Shown: positions 1-8,700, counted from the first letter of the stretch. The stretch is DNA of 64,000 nucleotides from Muricauda sp. SCSIO 65647 (GCF_021534965.1 NZ_CP091037.1:536501-600500); one strand, 5' to 3'. The notes: generated by a model from the letters alone, not told the origin. A program made the numbers and translations.

Positions 1-264
1 TTTACGCTCTAAAGAACTGCAAGCCGAATCGACCGCTTCTTCAAACGACTTACACTGTTTTTTGACAATAAAACGATCTCGGGGCACATGCACTTTAATC
101 TCTACAATTTTGTTTTCCTTGGCACTGGTATTCTCGACCTTGAGGTATACATCTGAGCTTATGACCTTGTCATAAAATAAATCCAATTTGTCCATTCTTT
201 CTTGAACAAATCCCAATAACTTTTGGTCGGCTACAAAATTCACAGATTGTGCATTTACCTTCAT
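1..264 (-). CDS. hpf: Ribosome hibernation-promoting factor HPF/RaiA (3' end cut by window)
   Basis: The reading frame starts at an ATG at 264 and runs off the left edge; 88 residues are visible. The short HPF/YfiA family is about 100 residues, so only the C-terminal tail is missing. It begins MKVNAQSVNFVADQKLLGFV and has the beta-alpha-beta-beta-beta-alpha pattern of the family, with VEIKVHVPRDRFIV near residues 54-67. Members bind the 30S decoding centre in stationary phase and promote inactive 70S or 100S particles. It lies 58 bases downstream of the Xer recombinase on the same strand and probably shares its transcript. The rpsU-xer-hpf order is one I recognise from other Bacteroidota. Confidence 0.88.
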   Translation of the reverse strand, partial: MKVNAQSVNFVADQKLLGFVQERMDKLDLFYDKVISSDVYLKVENTSAKENKIVEIKVHVPRDRFIVKKQCKSFEEAVDSACSSLERK

Positions 265-322
265 ATGATTTCTTTTTTATCCGCCCTTGAAGATTGACGG
301 AGGTTAAACAATCACAAGAACC

Positions 323-1216
323 CTACTGTTTCTTGTTTCTAGGATGTGCAGAGAGGTGCACTTTCTTTAGCTCGGTTATGCTATTATGTGTATAAACCTG
401 TGTCGAGGCCAAACTCGAATGGCCCAACAGTTCTTTTACCGAGTTCAAATCTGCCCCATTGTTCAAAAGATGTGTCGCAAAGGTGTGCCGCAGCACATGA
501 GGACTCTTTTTGAGCTTTGGAGACACTAAACTAAGATACTTATTTATAATCCTATATACAAGATTTTCATATATTTTGTGACCCGCTTTTGTCAGAAACA
601 ATGCGTTGGAATCGTGTATGACTTCGAGGGCATTTCGCCGTGCGAGATATTCGTTTAAAAAGATAACCGTACTCTTGAGCAAGGGTATGATGCGTTCTTT
701 GCTTCTTTTGCCAAAGACCTTTATTATCTGTTGTTCGGTATCAATATCGGTAAGCTGCAGATTGACCAACTCTGCCCTTCTGATCCCTGTGGTGTAGAGC
801 AATTCGATCATCAATCTGTCTCGGGTACCTTCGAGATCATTTTCAAATGGGATCTGCGAGAACATGTTCTGCATTTCACCTTCTGAAAACGGAATCTCAA
901 TCTTTTTATTTGTTTTCAGCGCCTTGTGCTTGGCCAATGGTGAAGCGACCAGAATACCCGTTTTCTGCAAAAACCTGTAGTAGGCCTTAAGGGAGGCTAT
1001 CTTTCGGTTGACACTTCTGTTGGTCAGCCCTTCATCGACCAATTTGACGATCCAATTTCTTATAATAGGGTATTGTACCTGCTCGAGACCATCAATCCCA
1101 AATTCATGTTTGCAGAAATCGGCAAAAGAACCAATATCTTTTTGATAGGCATTGACGGTGTGTGCCGAATAGTTTTTCTCTTTTGAGAGATGCTGTACGA
1201 ATGAAGTTATCGACAT
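323..1216 (-). CDS. xerC: Tyrosine recombinase XerC/XerD family
   Basis: This is a site-specific tyrosine recombinase of 297 residues, the usual length for XerC/XerD, which resolve chromosome dimers at dif. An N-terminal SAM-like core-binding domain (about 1-90) precedes the catalytic domain. The catalytic set is visible: R146 in TGIRRAEL, K170 in GKRSKER, H240 and R243 in SPHVLRHTFATHLL, H266 in LGHSS and the nucleophile Y275 in STQVYTHN. The genomic position beside rpsU and hpf, with no integron or phage genes nearby, favours a housekeeping Xer protein over a mobile-element integrase. I cannot separate XerC from XerD by sequence alone. A TAACTTTG element lies only six bases before the ATG, so the transcript may have almost no 5' leader. 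Confidence 0.9.
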   Translation of the reverse strand: MSITSFVQHLSKEKNYSAHTVNAYQKDIGSFADFCKHEFGIDGLEQVQYPIIRNWIVKLVDEGLTNRSVNRKIASLKAYYRFLQKTGILVASPLAKHKALKTNKKIEIPFSEGEMQNMFSQIPFENDLEGTRDRLMIELLYTTGIRRAELVNLQLTDIDTEQQIIKVFGKRSKERIIPLLKSTVIFLNEYLARRNALEVIHDSNALFLTKAGHKIYENLVYRIINKYLSLVSPKLKKSPHVLRHTFATHLLNNGADLNSVKELLGHSSLASTQVYTHNSITELKKVHLSAHPRNKKQ

Positions 1217-1253
1217 GCCCCCAAAGTTACTAAATGAAACCTGTCAATATTGG

Positions 1254-1289
1254 ATAAAAAAAATCCGCCGTGGATTTTCATGGCGGATT
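1254..1289 (-). terminator. Rho-independent terminator of rpsU
   Basis: On the minus strand an 11-bp stem (1262-1272 pairing with 1279-1289, one G-T pair, six-base loop) is followed by a run of at least eight T (plus-strand A run 1255-1263). It lies between the end of rpsU and the start of the xer gene, so rpsU can be transcribed separately from xer-hpf. Confidence 0.85.
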
Positions 1290-1315
1290 GTATTTTTATC
1301 ATCTATGGATTGTTG

Positions 1316-1510
1316 CTACAGTTCTTCTTTCTCTTTCAAGTGCTGAATATACTGGGCCTTTTGTACTTCGGCCCTGCGCTTTACAGATGGTTTTGTAAAC
1401 TGCTGTCTCCGACGAAGCTGTCGCATGACCCCAGTTTTATCAAACTTTCGCTTGAATCTCTTCAAGGCCCTATCGATGTTTTCTCCTTCTTTTACCGGTA
1501 TTATTAACAT
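1316..1510 (-). CDS. rpsU: 30S ribosomal protein bS21
   Basis: The product is a 64-residue basic protein starting MLIIPVKEGENIDRALKRFK, the standard bS21 N-terminus and length. bS21 sits near the 3' end of 16S rRNA on the small subunit. Residue 54 is Tyr (VQKAQY); in Flavobacterium ribosomes this Tyr helps hold the anti-Shine-Dalgarno sequence out of reach, together with bS18 and bS6. The gene is preceded by an extremely strong Shine-Dalgarno sequence and followed by its own terminator, so it appears monocistronic. The contrast with its SD-less neighbours suggests the autogenous control reported for this gene in F. johnsoniae (known in the group, inferred here). Confidence 0.97.
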   Translation of the reverse strand: MLIIPVKEGENIDRALKRFKRKFDKTGVMRQLRRRQQFTKPSVKRRAEVQKAQYIQHLKEKEEL

Positions 1511-1518
1511 AGGCTACA

Positions 1519-1529
1519 ACCTCCTTTCT
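1519..1529 (-). promoter_or_regulatory. Exceptionally strong Shine-Dalgarno sequence of rpsU
   Basis: On the minus strand AGAAAGGAGGT ends eight bases before the rpsU ATG. It is complementary over about ten to eleven bases to the 16S 3' end (CACCUCCUUUCU) typical of Bacteroidota. Other genes in this window have A-rich leaders without such a site, so this one is a deliberate exception. Confidence 0.85.
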
Positions 1530-1578
1530 TTAGAATTTCGGAGCGCAAATATACAAATGAAATATTTGATTAAAAGGC

Positions 1579-2742
1579 TTACTTCAAAATATTTTTTGAT
1601 ATGACCACTTTCTGTATCTCAGATGTACCCTCGCCAATGGTGCAAAGTTTGGCATCCCTATAGAATTTTTCAACGGGAAAATCTTTCGTATAGCCGTATC
1701 CACCATGAATCTGAACAGCTTCGTTCGCCACCTTGACACACAACTCTGAAGCGTACATTTTGGCCATGGCACTCAACTTAGTGACCGGCCTTCCCTGATT
1801 CTTGACAAAGGCGGCTTTGTGCAATAAAAGTTCAGCTGCCTCTATTTCGGTGGCCATATCAGCAAGTTTAAAGGAAATACCTTGAAATTCACTGATGGGT
1901 TTGCCGAACTGCACCCTTTCTTTTGAATACTTTAGTGCTGCTTCATAAGCTCCTTTAGCAATGCCTAGTGACAAGGCTCCGATAGAGATACGCCCACCAT
2001 CCAATACCTTCATGGATTGTATGAAGCCATCTCCTACTTTTCCCAATAGGTTGGCATCTGGTATGCGGCAATCAGATAAAATCAATTCAGCCGTTTCACT
2101 GGCACGCATGCCCAGCTTGTCTTCTTTTTTTCCACTGGTAAACCCTGGAGTGCCCTTTTCAACAACAAAAGCACTCATGCCCCGGCTATCACCCTTTTCG
2201 CCCGTTCTGGCCACAACTACGGCAATATCACCACTTATGCCATGGGTTATAAAATTTTTCGCACCGTTCAAGACCCAATGGTTGCCATCTTTGATCGCCG
2301 TGGTGTTCATGCCCCCGGCGTCTGAGCCAGTATTGTGCTCTGTCAATCCCCAAGCACCCAACCACTCTGCCGTTGCCAATTTGGGAATCCATCGCTGTTT
2401 TTGCTCATCATTGGCAAATGAGAGTATATGATTGGTACATAAAGAATTATGCGCGGCCACAGAAAGACCAATGGAGGGATCAACTTTTGAAATTTCTTCA
2501 ATTATGGCTACATATTCATGATAGCCCAAACCAGAGCCTCCCAATATTTCTGGGACCAAAACCCCCATGAAACCCATTTCACCGGCTTTTTTAAAAAGCG
2601 CGACAGGAAAGGTCTGTGCCTCATCCCACTCCATGATATGTGGCCTGATATGTTGCTCAGCGAACCCTTTGGCAGATCCTGCTACCATTTTTTGGGTTTC
2701 TGAGTAATCAAAGTTGGTTGAAGACAATGTTTCAGTAATCAT
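1579..2742 (-). CDS. Acyl-CoA dehydrogenase
   Basis: This FAD-dependent flavoenzyme of 387 residues matches the usual 380-390 of short/branched-chain acyl-CoA dehydrogenases. It introduces the alpha-beta double bond into acyl-CoA thioesters in fatty-acid or branched-chain amino-acid breakdown. Visible signatures are the N-terminal helical domain, the FAD-binding stretch WGLTEHNTGSDAGG near residue 133, the middle beta domain, and the C-terminal IHGGYGYTKDFPVEKFYRDA and IGEGTSEIQ motifs, the last carrying the usual catalytic Glu region. Substrate chain length cannot be read from the sequence. It stands alone between rpsU and the HhH protein, with short gaps. Confidence 0.93.
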   Translation of the reverse strand: MITETLSSTNFDYSETQKMVAGSAKGFAEQHIRPHIMEWDEAQTFPVALFKKAGEMGFMGVLVPEILGGSGLGYHEYVAIIEEISKVDPSIGLSVAAHNSLCTNHILSFANDEQKQRWIPKLATAEWLGAWGLTEHNTGSDAGGMNTTAIKDGNHWVLNGAKNFITHGISGDIAVVVARTGEKGDSRGMSAFVVEKGTPGFTSGKKEDKLGMRASETAELILSDCRIPDANLLGKVGDGFIQSMKVLDGGRISIGALSLGIAKGAYEAALKYSKERVQFGKPISEFQGISFKLADMATEIEAAELLLHKAAFVKNQGRPVTKLSAMAKMYASELCVKVANEAVQIHGGYGYTKDFPVEKFYRDAKLCTIGEGTSEIQKVVISKNILK

Positions 2743-2756
2743 TTATAGCAATTTTT

Positions 2757-3620
2757 TTACAGGGACAAATATAACTTAATTCTATCAATCTTTTCGCTCG
2801 GAAAGCCTTGTATAGCAGCCAAATCGTCAAAGGAATCGATTCTACCGTTCTTTTGTCTGTAAGTAATGATTTCGTCTGCAAGGTCATAACCGATATACAC
2901 CAAACCCACCATTTCATCTTTCGTGGCAGTATTGATATTTATTTTTTTGATCGGGGGTGGATTCAGTACCTGAAAATGTTCAAATACCCTTTTGGCAACA
3001 TCTTTCTCCAGCCCATACACATCATTCAGTTGCCCATTGACCAAAAAACCGCCCAAACGGTTTCTGAACTTGATTATTCTAGCTGATAGCTTGTCGCCAA
3101 TGCCATATATGGTCTTCAGGTCTTCTGCCGTGGCAGCATTTAAATCTGCAATTGGCGCCGATATCAGGCCTTGTCGGGTACCTGAATTTTGACTTCTTTG
3201 CCTTGACGCCCATTCGGGAAATTTAAAGTATGGCGAGATGGCCGCCAAAAGTGAATCAGAAACTTGGGTGACCTTTTGAAATCCCTCAACTGAATTTATC
3301 CACTTGTCTTGGGCGCGATAGTTGTGCAGCCTGTCGATTTCATCAACCGACATTCCTAAAACATATCCCCTATGATCAGAAATGAAATTGGGGTTGAACC
3401 TTTGTATCCTGATCGAATCTTTGGTTAAAAGAACCGACTTGATATTATCGATACGTTTTTGGGCAAGGGTGTCAATCGCAAAATCAGGATACCTTTTTTG
3501 CAAATACCGATTTTCAAGGAATAGATAGATGGTTTGCAGCACTATGATGAGGAGCAGCAAAAAGAAAATCCCACTTCGTTCTTGTCTGCTGAACCTAAAG
3601 TGAGATCTAAATTTTTTCAA
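2757..3620 (-). CDS. Helix-hairpin-helix (ComEA-like) domain membrane protein
   Basis: The protein has 287 residues. A membrane helix near residues 17-34 (SGIFFLLLLIIVLQTIYLFL) anchors it. It then carries tandem helix-hairpin-helix units: one around LNAATAEDLKTIYGIGDKL (about 159-177) and another around ININTATKDEMVGLVYIG (about 228-245), each resembling the ComEA DNA-binding HhH repeat. A degenerate third unit may lie near residues 90-130. Such proteins in Flavobacteria are usually annotated as HhH-domain proteins; a DNA-uptake role is only an analogy. It ends 14 bases upstream of the acyl-CoA dehydrogenase and begins one base after the symporter stop, so it is co-transcribed with the symporter. 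Confidence 0.85.
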   Translation of the reverse strand: MKKFRSHFRFSRQERSGIFFLLLLIIVLQTIYLFLENRYLQKRYPDFAIDTLAQKRIDNIKSVLLTKDSIRIQRFNPNFISDHRGYVLGMSVDEIDRLHNYRAQDKWINSVEGFQKVTQVSDSLLAAISPYFKFPEWASRQRSQNSGTRQGLISAPIADLNAATAEDLKTIYGIGDKLSARIIKFRNRLGGFLVNGQLNDVYGLEKDVAKRVFEHFQVLNPPPIKKININTATKDEMVGLVYIGYDLADEIITYRQKNGRIDSFDDLAAIQGFPSEKIDRIKLYLSL

Positions 3621-3621
3621 G

Positions 3622-5244
3622 TTACCCTTCTTGTTTCTTCATCGACTTAATGGCGCTCAAATACTTGTTCATTTCTTCTTTTACCCTTGGGAACAGTAAC
3701 AACAGACCGATCATATTTGGAAATACCAAAGCCAAAATCATCGCGTCTGAAAACGCAAATACCGCACCTAGGGAAGCCGAAGCACCGATAACGGTGAACA
3801 CTATGAACAGTACTTTATAGGTCAAATCTGTGGCCCTGCCCCTACCGAACAAGAATTTCCAAGATTGCAGACCGTAATATGACCACGATACCATTGTCGA
3901 AATAGCGAACAGAAATACGGCCAAGGTCAACACGTAGGGAAACCAAGGAATCACCGATTCAAAGGCCATAGATGTCAAATTTACACCTCCGATCTGCGCT
4001 CCATCGACCAGAACATTACCAGCACCATCACCACCGTACTCAAAAACACCTCCGCTGTTATAGAATATGATGACCAAAGCCGTCATAGTACAAATAACAA
4101 CGGTATCGATGAAAGGTTCTAAGAGTGCCACGACCCCTTCACTTGCCGGATACTTTGTTTTTACGGCCGAGTGTGCGATCGCTGCCGATCCGGCACCGGC
4201 TTCATTTGAGAAAACGGCCCTTCTGAAGCCCACTATCAAAACACCGAACAAACCGCCGAGCCCAGCTTCAGGCGTAAAAGCTCCTTTGATTATGAGCGCG
4301 AATGCATCATCTATATATGAAAAATTTGCAAAAATGACGATCAGGCAGGCAAGGGCGTATATAACTGCCATAAACGGTACTATTTTTTCGGTAACCGAGG
4401 CTATCCTTTTGATTCCGCCTATTATCACTACCCCAACGATTGCCGCAAACATCAATCCAAAGAGAAAACCGGTTGAACCTCCTGTAAGGTTCATCATATC
4501 GGCCATTTGTTCAGCGGCCTGATTGGCTTGAAAAGCGTTGCCCCCGCCAAATGAGGCGCCCACACATAGAATGGCAAAAATCACGGCCAAAGCCTTGCCC
4601 AATCCTGTAAAGCCACGCTCCTTTAACCCTCGTGACAAATAGTACATTGGGCCCCCATGCACTACCCCGTTTTCGTCAACATCCCTATACTTGACGCCCA
4701 GGGTACACTCTACAAATTTTGTCGACATGCTCAACAACCCGCAAATTATCATCCAAAAAGTCGCACCTGGTCCGCCTATCGCAATGGCCAAGGCTACCCC
4801 AGCGATATTTCCCAAACCAACCGTACCCGAAACCGCCGTGGCAAGGGCCTGAAAATGGCTCACTTCACCCTCTTTACTCTCATCGCGAATGGTGTCGGGC
4901 AAATCGCCTTCGACAATATTTACTTCGGCCCTTTCAACCCCATGGCCCTCTGGCAACTCAATCTCATCATATTTTCCCCTTACCGTGTTAATGGCCAATG
5001 GAAACCTTCTGATATTCACAAAACCGAAATACAAGGTGAAAAAGACCGCGCCCAAAACAAGAATAATCACCACAAGCGGAATACCTGTGCCGGGCACTTG
5101 CCAAAAAACTATACTTTCCCAAACGGCCGTAATGGGTTGAAACCAAGCATTGATCCTATCATCAAGGCCCATTTCTGCCGTTTCTTGTGAAAATGTAAGT
5201 AGTGGAAAAATAAGAGCGAAAAAAGCTAGAAGACGTTGCTTCAT
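3622..5244 (-). CDS. Sodium:alanine symporter (AGCS family)
   Basis: This is an inner-membrane amino-acid:cation symporter of 540 residues with a probable N-terminal signal or first helix (RLLAFFALIFPLLTFS). The AGCS signature is clear in GTVGLGNIAGVALAIAIGGP followed by GATFWM, and again in FSNEAGAGSAAIAHSAVK. About ten further hydrophobic segments follow. Members take up alanine or glycine with Na+. Relative to typical 450-490-residue members it has a longer first periplasmic region (VRGKYDEIELPEGHGVERAE onward), which is common in Bacteroidota homologues. The HhH gene follows directly. Confidence 0.93.
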   Translation of the reverse strand: MKQRLLAFFALIFPLLTFSQETAEMGLDDRINAWFQPITAVWESIVFWQVPGTGIPLVVIILVLGAVFFTLYFGFVNIRRFPLAINTVRGKYDEIELPEGHGVERAEVNIVEGDLPDTIRDESKEGEVSHFQALATAVSGTVGLGNIAGVALAIAIGGPGATFWMIICGLLSMSTKFVECTLGVKYRDVDENGVVHGGPMYYLSRGLKERGFTGLGKALAVIFAILCVGASFGGGNAFQANQAAEQMADMMNLTGGSTGFLFGLMFAAIVGVVIIGGIKRIASVTEKIVPFMAVIYALACLIVIFANFSYIDDAFALIIKGAFTPEAGLGGLFGVLIVGFRRAVFSNEAGAGSAAIAHSAVKTKYPASEGVVALLEPFIDTVVICTMTALVIIFYNSGGVFEYGGDGAGNVLVDGAQIGGVNLTSMAFESVIPWFPYVLTLAVFLFAISTMVSWSYYGLQSWKFLFGRGRATDLTYKVLFIVFTVIGASASLGAVFAFSDAMILALVFPNMIGLLLLFPRVKEEMNKYLSAIKSMKKQEG

Positions 5245-5329
5245 GGTGGTTATTTTGGAATGTTAGATTAATGTAAAGGCGACAATATCCTAAAAAAAAT
5301 CATCGCAATCAAATTTATTGGGTCATTCA

Positions 5330-6337
5330 CTACTCGATCTGGAACATCTCATTCAGCTTTCGAATCTGTTCGGGTCGGCCCAATACTATGACTTTTCCCT
5401 TGGGTTCCAATTCCAAATCAGCCTCTGGATTGATGAGGTACTTGCCTTCAGGGTCAATATAGCCGATAATGGTACAGCCAGTCTTGCGCCTTAAATCGAG
5501 ATCACGAATCGATTTGCAATCCATCTGATCGGTGAAGTCCTCTATTTCTACCTCTTCTAAATTGGTGGTATTCTCACCCTCTACAGAAAGTTGGTCCATG
5601 AACGTAATGAGGTCGGGCATTACCACCAAAGATGCCATATGGTCACCTCCGATCTTATCGGGCATGATCACCTTATCAGCACCCGCGAATTCCAGTTTTT
5701 TGAGAGAAGTGACCTGCGAAGCACGGCTAATGATAAACAAGTTTGTATTCAACTGCCTGGCCGAAAGCACCACAAAAAGATTTACGGCATCATCAGGAAC
5801 CGCTGTAATCAAATACCTGGCCCTATCAACACCGGCCGCCAACAATACCTGATCTTCATTGACATCACCCTCTATGAACAGAACATCATTCTCGTACCGT
5901 TCGATGACCTCTTTATCTTTTTCGATTACCACAAAAGGCATCTTATAGGCTTTTAGCTTATTGGCCGCCTGCATGCCATTTCTGCCAAATCCACAAATAA
6001 CGACATGGCCAGAAAGGTTTTTAATCATGTTTCTCACCCTTTTCTTTTTTAGGAGTTGCATTGAATTTCGGCTTAGCACATACTCGGTGACCACCGAGAT
6101 GGCATAAGCCGAGATGAATACACTGCCCATAATCAAAAATACGGTAAATATCTTGGCTTGAATGGGCATCGGGCCCACCTCTGTAAACCCCACAGTGGTA
6201 ATCGTGATTACGGTCATGTACATGGCATCCAGCCAAGACAGGCCAGAAAGAAAATGATAGCCGAACATACCTGCAAGAAGTATGGTCAGCATCAACGAAA
6301 TGGCCAAAATTATTTTTGATTTAAACAGTCTCAGCAT
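5330..6337 (-). CDS. Two-TM potassium channel with RCK (TrkA-N/TrkA-C) domains
   Basis: The product has 335 residues. Two membrane helices (about 9-28 and 60-85) flank a pore loop with the selectivity-filter sequence TTVGFTEV near residues 47-54. Then come a Rossmann-type RCK/TrkA-N domain (GHVVICGFGRNGMQAANKL, about 109-127) and a TrkA-C domain at the C-terminus. This is the architecture of MthK-like ligand-gated K+ channels. The filter has Phe in place of the usual Tyr, and TE in place of GD after it, so ion selectivity should not be assumed to match TVGYGD channels. The start lies two bases after the PspC-like gene's stop, indicating translational coupling. Confidence 0.9.
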   Translation of the reverse strand: MLRLFKSKIILAISLMLTILLAGMFGYHFLSGLSWLDAMYMTVITITTVGFTEVGPMPIQAKIFTVFLIMGSVFISAYAISVVTEYVLSRNSMQLLKKKRVRNMIKNLSGHVVICGFGRNGMQAANKLKAYKMPFVVIEKDKEVIERYENDVLFIEGDVNEDQVLLAAGVDRARYLITAVPDDAVNLFVVLSARQLNTNLFIISRASQVTSLKKLEFAGADKVIMPDKIGGDHMASLVVMPDLITFMDQLSVEGENTTNLEEVEIEDFTDQMDCKSIRDLDLRRKTGCTIIGYIDPEGKYLINPEADLELEPKGKVIVLGRPEQIRKLNEMFQIE

Positions 6338-6339
6338 GG

Positions 6340-6567
6340 TTATAGATCAAAGACAGAAGTTCTTTTGGTGTACACCAAGTCTTTTATTTTGAGCCAAAAA
6401 GCAATGAACAAATATAGGGCGAAGCCAAAACCCAGCGTGACAAAAGTGAGGTATATAAAAGTAGTACGAACGGTTCTTGCCCTTATGCCCAAACGCTCTG
6501 CTATACGTTCGCATACTTCAAACCCCCTTTTTTGAAAGTAATATAGAATACCATAAAACCAGCTCAT
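6340..6567 (-). CDS. PspC-domain-like small membrane protein
   Basis: The protein has 75 residues counted from the ATG at 6567. That start is preferred because the longer frame would run deep into the preceding gene. A helical segment RGFEVCERIAERLGIRARTV resembles the cytoplasmic half of PspC (the AGVCAGLAEYFGID-like region), and one membrane helix follows (TFIYLTFVTLGFGFALYLFI). PspC proteins take part in envelope-stress sensing, but this one is short and its partner is unknown. It sits eight bases after the DUF2851 stop and two bases before the K+ channel. Confidence 0.7.
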   Translation of the reverse strand: MSWFYGILYYFQKRGFEVCERIAERLGIRARTVRTTFIYLTFVTLGFGFALYLFIAFWLKIKDLVYTKRTSVFDL

Positions 6568-6575
6568 GGCTAAAA

Positions 6576-7856
6576 TTATAAATTTCTTGACAATAAATCG
6601 GCGCCCACTGCACATTGCAAACAACGATTCTTGGCACAATATGCATTGTAAAGTTGAATTTTCGCCTGACTTTGCCAGGCATTTTCGGTGTGCTGGCCTA
6701 TATAATCAAATTTCTCAATGATACTGTTTTTCTCAGCCTTTACATTGGAAGCCAATTCAATAAGCTCTTCATGTACCGCCCTGCCCATTTTCTTGGCGTA
6801 ACAGAATTTTATGGGAACGATAGTGTTCAACACCAATAATTCCACAAAGCTTTTGGTCAGTTTTTTTGTGCTCTTTTTTGATAGCTTTCCAAAAGTGTAA
6901 TGTTCTTCCCAGTACGCACTGGCAGATACATCAAAAACTCCATAAAAGTCTTGAAGCCTTTTCAGTTGAATGACCTCATTGAACAGATTTGCCCTTTTGT
7001 GATAGACCGCCGCAAGCTGCGGCAGGCGAATGGTCGGGAAATTATTGGGTCTCAGACCAAAAAATGTCGGCTTTTGGGCGACCCTCGCTTGTAAGCCAAA
7101 TTTAGTTTTCAGAAAGTCGAATTCTGTTCTGAGTCGGGTCAAATATTCATCCTGCACTTCATGTTGCAACAAACCCAACATACCAAAAAATAGGGCTTCA
7201 AGCAGTTGTGGGTCATGACTTATTTTTCTGATAATCGAAAAATCCAACGCTTGTGACGCAGTAAAAAAAGTCTGACCATTGGTGTTCAGACCAAAATTTT
7301 TCATCAAAAGACAGAACAAGACCTTTTCCCAATCGTTCTTTGAGTGTTCGAGCAATTCAAATACCACGTTTGATTTTTGCTGCAACCGTTCAAAAAAGAG
7401 TCTTTCAAACCAGTTTTCAAGAAGAAAACCATCAATTTCACCAAAATCGCGCTCACAATTGATGAACGTTTTCTTTGAATTTTGAAAAAGCTTTTTATAG
7501 CTATTCAGCAAATCAACGGAAAGATAGTTCTTCAGTTCAAGGGTGGGTATCTCAGTGCCATCTTTTCTGAAGACCGAGACATCATCTTCCCAGACTACAT
7601 GCAAGATGACATTGTCGTAATTTCTATCGCTCTCATGCCCATGGGCATACCAATCTGAAGATTTCAAATGAATTTCGACATTGCCTGCCCATTCTTGGCT
7701 CCCTATTTCAAGCCGTGCATTGAAAAAGTCAGGGCCTTCACCATGATTGTGGATTCCTGTCTTAGTGATGACAATAGGTTTGCCATTGGTGGTTTGAAGT
7801 GATCGTATCGGAAACTTTTGATATTTCCAGACGAAATGAAGTACATCTTCACGCAT
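6576..7856 (-). CDS. DUF2851 family protein
   Basis: The product is about 426 residues from the ATG at 7856, giving MREDVLHFVWKYQKFPIRSL, the usual N-terminus of this Bacteroidota family. An in-frame ATG at 7883 would overlap the upstream DinB gene by seven bases and is less likely. Recognisable parts are NHGEGPDFFNARLEIG, the EIHLKSSDWYAHGH segment and a C-terminal run with several cysteines (CAKNRCLQCAVG). The family is conserved but has no assigned biochemical function that I know of. It lies in a tight cluster with DinB, rhodanese and PspC-like genes. Confidence 0.8.
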   Translation of the reverse strand: MREDVLHFVWKYQKFPIRSLQTTNGKPIVITKTGIHNHGEGPDFFNARLEIGSQEWAGNVEIHLKSSDWYAHGHESDRNYDNVILHVVWEDDVSVFRKDGTEIPTLELKNYLSVDLLNSYKKLFQNSKKTFINCERDFGEIDGFLLENWFERLFFERLQQKSNVVFELLEHSKNDWEKVLFCLLMKNFGLNTNGQTFFTASQALDFSIIRKISHDPQLLEALFFGMLGLLQHEVQDEYLTRLRTEFDFLKTKFGLQARVAQKPTFFGLRPNNFPTIRLPQLAAVYHKRANLFNEVIQLKRLQDFYGVFDVSASAYWEEHYTFGKLSKKSTKKLTKSFVELLVLNTIVPIKFCYAKKMGRAVHEELIELASNVKAEKNSIIEKFDYIGQHTENAWQSQAKIQLYNAYCAKNRCLQCAVGADLLSRNL

Positions 7857-7876
7857 TGGGCGAAAATAGAAATTGC

Positions 7877-8386
7877 TCACCAATTTCCAGCATAGGCCAA
7901 ATCGTCACCTGACCTGAATTTCAGATAATCATATCTAATGGCGTTGATTTGCCTTATGTGATGATAATCATGGGCCAACCAATTTATCAAAAATTTTTTG
8001 GCGCTTCTCGGCCCCACTTCAGGATGGTCAACGGTCTGCTCCCATTTTGGGTCTTGTAATGATTGGAGCCAGTTCACTGATTTTTGCCGTTCATCAAGAA
8101 AATTCTGCAAGACCAACTTGAAATCTTGACCCAAATAATTACGGTCTTTTGGCCACCTTTGGGGTTTTATCGGTTTAAGGGGCAGGTCTGGGGTTTCAAG
8201 CACATGCTGGGTTCTTGCCCTAAAATCTTCTACTTCCTCATCCAACAAATGGCAAACGATTTCTAACGGACACCATTTTTCTACATCGGGCTTCCACTTT
8301 TGGGCCTCAAAAGGAAGGTCTTCCAACAAATCCTTAAAAACGGTTCCGTTTCTTTTAAGTTCGAGTATGATGGACCGGGGTTGCAT
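7877..8386 (-). CDS. DinB-family protein
   Basis: The 169 residues form the DinB/YfiT four-helix-bundle pattern. Three histidine positions that could form the metal triad are visible: one in VCHLLDEEVED and the pair in HDYHHIRQINAIRYDYLK. Many members are thiol-dependent transferases, but the substrate cannot be inferred. The ATG shares its first base with the TGA of the rhodanese gene upstream, so translation is coupled. Confidence 0.85.
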   Translation of the reverse strand: MQPRSIILELKRNGTVFKDLLEDLPFEAQKWKPDVEKWCPLEIVCHLLDEEVEDFRARTQHVLETPDLPLKPIKPQRWPKDRNYLGQDFKLVLQNFLDERQKSVNWLQSLQDPKWEQTVDHPEVGPRSAKKFLINWLAHDYHHIRQINAIRYDYLKFRSGDDLAYAGNW

Positions 8387-8700
8387 CAGGGCTCGATTAC
8401 TTCACCTTCCCATTCATTGAAACCGCCCATCAAATTATAGGCGTTTTCAAAACCCAATTGGTTCATCAAAGCGCAAGCTTGGCCACTTCGGTTACCAGAG
8501 CGGCAATACACATAATAGTTTTTCGACTTATCGAGCTTTTCGACCTCATCTAAAAATTCTTGCCCCAAGTATATGTCTATATTGGTGGCATCGGGTATAT
8601 AACCCTCTTCAACCTCTTCGGGGGTGCGTACATCCAATATAAAAGCGTTGTCATCGCTGGCCAGTTGTTCGGCCCATTCTTCTTGTGTCAAATCTGCCAT
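8386..8700 (-). CDS. Rhodanese-like domain protein
   Basis: The single rhodanese domain is about 104 residues from the ATG at 8700 (MADLTQEEWAEQL). A longer frame starting at 8793 would overlap the upstream redoxin gene, and its extra residues do not resemble rhodanese. The active-site loop CRSGNRSG with the catalytic Cys is intact. Preceding conserved parts are FILDVRTPEEVEEGYIPDA and the C-terminal LMGGFNEWEG. Such stand-alone domains carry sulfane sulfur or act in thiol chemistry; the donor and acceptor are unknown. The neighbouring thioredoxin-fold genes suggest a redox or sulfur-handling cluster. Confidence 0.9.
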   Translation of the reverse strand: MADLTQEEWAEQLASDDNAFILDVRTPEEVEEGYIPDATNIDIYLGQEFLDEVEKLDKSKNYYVYCRSGNRSGQACALMNQLGFENAYNLMGGFNEWEGEVIEP

